Shown here in pieces: positions 63,160 through 64,000 of a DNA stretch of 64,000 nucleotides; position 1 is the stretch's first letter, and each line of letters begins with the position of its first letter. The stretch spans positions 1 through 64,000 of the forward strand of contig JAAWAD010000030.1 of assembly GCA_022791995.1 (NCBI GenBank), given 5' to 3'. The stretch comes from Lawsonibacter sp. Lineage in GTDB: Bacteria > Bacillota > Clostridia > Oscillospirales > Oscillospiraceae. A program made the position numbers and the translations under genes. The notes beneath the pieces are model-generated. The model saw only the letters and a program-made list of their open reading frames with translations. It was not told the origin of the DNA and ran no database searches.

Positions 63160-63795
63160 CTATTTTGCCTCCCGCCAGGGCACGTCCCGCAGCTGCTCTC
63201 CCGCCTCCAGCACCTCTACCGTGCCAGCGGTAAAGTCCAGAATGTGAGCGGCAAAATCTTGGTACCTCTCTTCCGGCAGCAGGGAGGAGAGTACCACGTC
63301 CGCTCCGTAATCCACGTTCTCCACCACACCATCAAATGCGGCCACCTCCCGGCGCATCCCCTCGAAAAGGCTGTAGGTACAGGGGATTTCAGCGGCGATC
63401 CAGCGGCGGACCACTGAAATCCCAGCGGCGTCCAGGGCATCCTTGGCGCTTTGTGTGTAGGCCCGGACCAGCCCGCCTGCCCCCAGAAGGATTCCTCCGA
63501 AATACCGGGTGACAACACAGCAGGCATTTGTGACCCCTTCCTTCTGAAAGACCCCCAGCATGGGCTGACCCGCTGTCCCCTGGGGCTCTCCATCGTCCGA
63601 GTACCGCACCGGCCCATCCTGGATCAGATAGCACCAGCAGTGGTGCCGGGCGTCGTGGTACCGCTTCCGGGTTTCCTCAATGCGTGCCCGGGCCTCCTCC
63701 TCTGAGGCAACCCGCCACACCTGGCCAATAAATCGAGAGCGCTTTTCCACCAGCTCGGTCTCGCTGGGACCGGTGGGAATGTAATATTCTTCCAT
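63160..63795 (-). CDS. YigZ/IMPACT-family protein
   Basis: A 211-residue protein with the UPF0029 N-terminal domain (EKRSRFIGQVWRV, then DARHHCWCYLI, DDGEPQGTAGQPML and YFGGILLGAGGLVRAY) and a C-terminal DUF1949 ferredoxin-like domain. The IMPACT group is linked to translation control; the bacterial function is not settled. The start at 63795 has GGAGAGG upstream. The longer ORF reading from 63942 would run through a terminator and is rejected. Confidence 0.93.
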   Translation of the reverse strand: MEEYYIPTGPSETELVEKRSRFIGQVWRVASEEEARARIEETRKRYHDARHHCWCYLIQDGPVRYSDDGEPQGTAGQPMLGVFQKEGVTNACCVVTRYFGGILLGAGGLVRAYTQSAKDALDAAGISVVRRWIAAEIPCTYSLFEGMRREVAAFDGVVENVDYGADVVLSSLLPEERYQDFAAHILDFTAGTVEVLEAGEQLRDVPWREAK

Positions 63796-63812
63796 ATGAC
63801 CTCTCCTGTTGC

Positions 63813-63842
63813 TTGACAAAACCGGATACCCTGTAGTATAGT
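63813..63842 (+). promoter_or_regulatory. Plus-strand promoter-like sequence at the right edge
   Basis: TTGACA and TATAGT are separated by 18 bases. Transcription would run rightward from about 63849, antisense to the candidate small RNA, toward a gene outside the window. Confidence 0.45.
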
Positions 63843-63962
63843 AAAAAAACCGCACGAAGCGGTCAGCCCACATCCTGGCTCTCCAGGCACGTCTGGCCAG
63901 CCCGGAGTTTCCGCTGGCCGTTTGCCGTATTTCTTGCAGCATCCTGGTTCCTTTTGGGACTA
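63843..63962 (-). ncRNA. Candidate structured small RNA or yigZ leader attenuator
   Basis: Downstream of a consensus minus-strand promoter, ~120 bases contain three successive hairpins: GGCCAGC/GCTGGCC (63919-63895), CCTGG/CCAGG (63887-63874) and ACCGC/GCGGT (63863-63849). The last is followed directly by seven T's, a good intrinsic terminator. It does not match tmRNA, SRP RNA or 6S patterns that I know. It could be a free RNA or an attenuated leader of yigZ, whose ATG lies 48 bases further on. Confidence 0.4.
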
Positions 63963-63968
63963 GAATTT

Positions 63969-63998
63969 ATTTTATCACAATGTGTTGGGCGCTGTCAA
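63969..63998 (-). promoter_or_regulatory. Promoter of the candidate small RNA / yigZ leader
   Basis: Minus-strand TTGACA and TAAAAT are separated by 18 bases. Confidence 0.6.
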
Positions 63999-64000
63999 TT

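Noticed and set aside
63843..63942. N-terminal extension of YigZ by 49 residues.
   Set aside because: It would read through an intrinsic terminator, and the family start motif plus a good ribosome site lie at 63795.

Overview
The window is chromosomal DNA from a GC-rich, endospore-lineage member of the Clostridia. A close relative of gut Oscillospiraceae such as Flavonifractor or Intestinimonas fits best, but that is inference. The supporting signs are a SigK-type sporulation sigma factor, a pair of CotF-like coat proteins, surface proteins with SLH domains, an ybeY-era-yqzL-recO cluster, a 2-hydroxyacyl-CoA dehydratase activase, a BlaI/BlaR1 pair and sigma-A-type promoters. No rRNA, CRISPR array, prophage or complete insertion sequence was found. 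There is one tRNA, tRNA-Gln(CTG).

Layout. 1-2.5 kb: carAB on the minus strand, with carB cut by the window edge. 2.7-4.6 kb: a DUF421/DUF4363 pair and a stand-alone Enzyme I N-terminal domain. 4.8-7.9 kb: a secreted LRR/SLH protein. 8-12.2 kb: a two-ORF CoA-dehydratase activase. 12.4-15.8 kb: ybeY, a lipoprotein gene, era, a small ORF, yqzL and recO in one minus-strand operon. 16-19.9 kb: a ZIP transporter, an orphan phosphonopyruvate decarboxylase and pyrG. 20-25.7 kb: a LuxR regulator divergent from a proline-racemase-family enzyme and a three-gene TRAP transporter. 25.7-32.1 kb: a self-contained mannitol module of EIICBA, Enzyme I, HPr and a DeoR regulator, with mtlD divergent. 32.2-40.8 kb: a MATE exporter, a large soluble hybrid histidine kinase and a trkA-trkH potassium uptake pair. 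40.8-42.8 kb: siroheme genes and coat-protein genes. 42.9-48.3 kb: tRNA-Gln, an AGCS symporter, YhcH, EamA, SfsA and HflX. 48.4-54.6 kb: a LacI regulator with a YfcC-type transporter, then a second SLH surface protein. 54.7-57.9 kb: a visibly AT-richer stretch with a 5'-truncated sigK, an ECF sigma operon and a transposase remnant. 58-64 kb: asparaginase, BlaI/BlaR1, an orphan EIIC-like protein, YigZ and a candidate small RNA.

Functional links. In the mannitol module, HPr and Enzyme I sit between the regulator and the permease, so uptake, phosphorylation and oxidation to fructose-6-phosphate are encoded together. The regulator's promoter carries a perfect 9-5-9 inverted repeat, and one arm of it recurs upstream of mtlD. 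The racemase/TRAP block looks like an uptake and entry module for a proline-like compound. BlaI lies behind a promoter whose -10 is half of an AGACTA/TAGTCT operator.

The observations most worth checking are the SigK fragment that lacks its N-terminal third, the Enzyme I half-protein, the repeat that begins at the stop codons of two unrelated genes, the frameshift at the end of BlaR1, and the structured RNA at the right edge.
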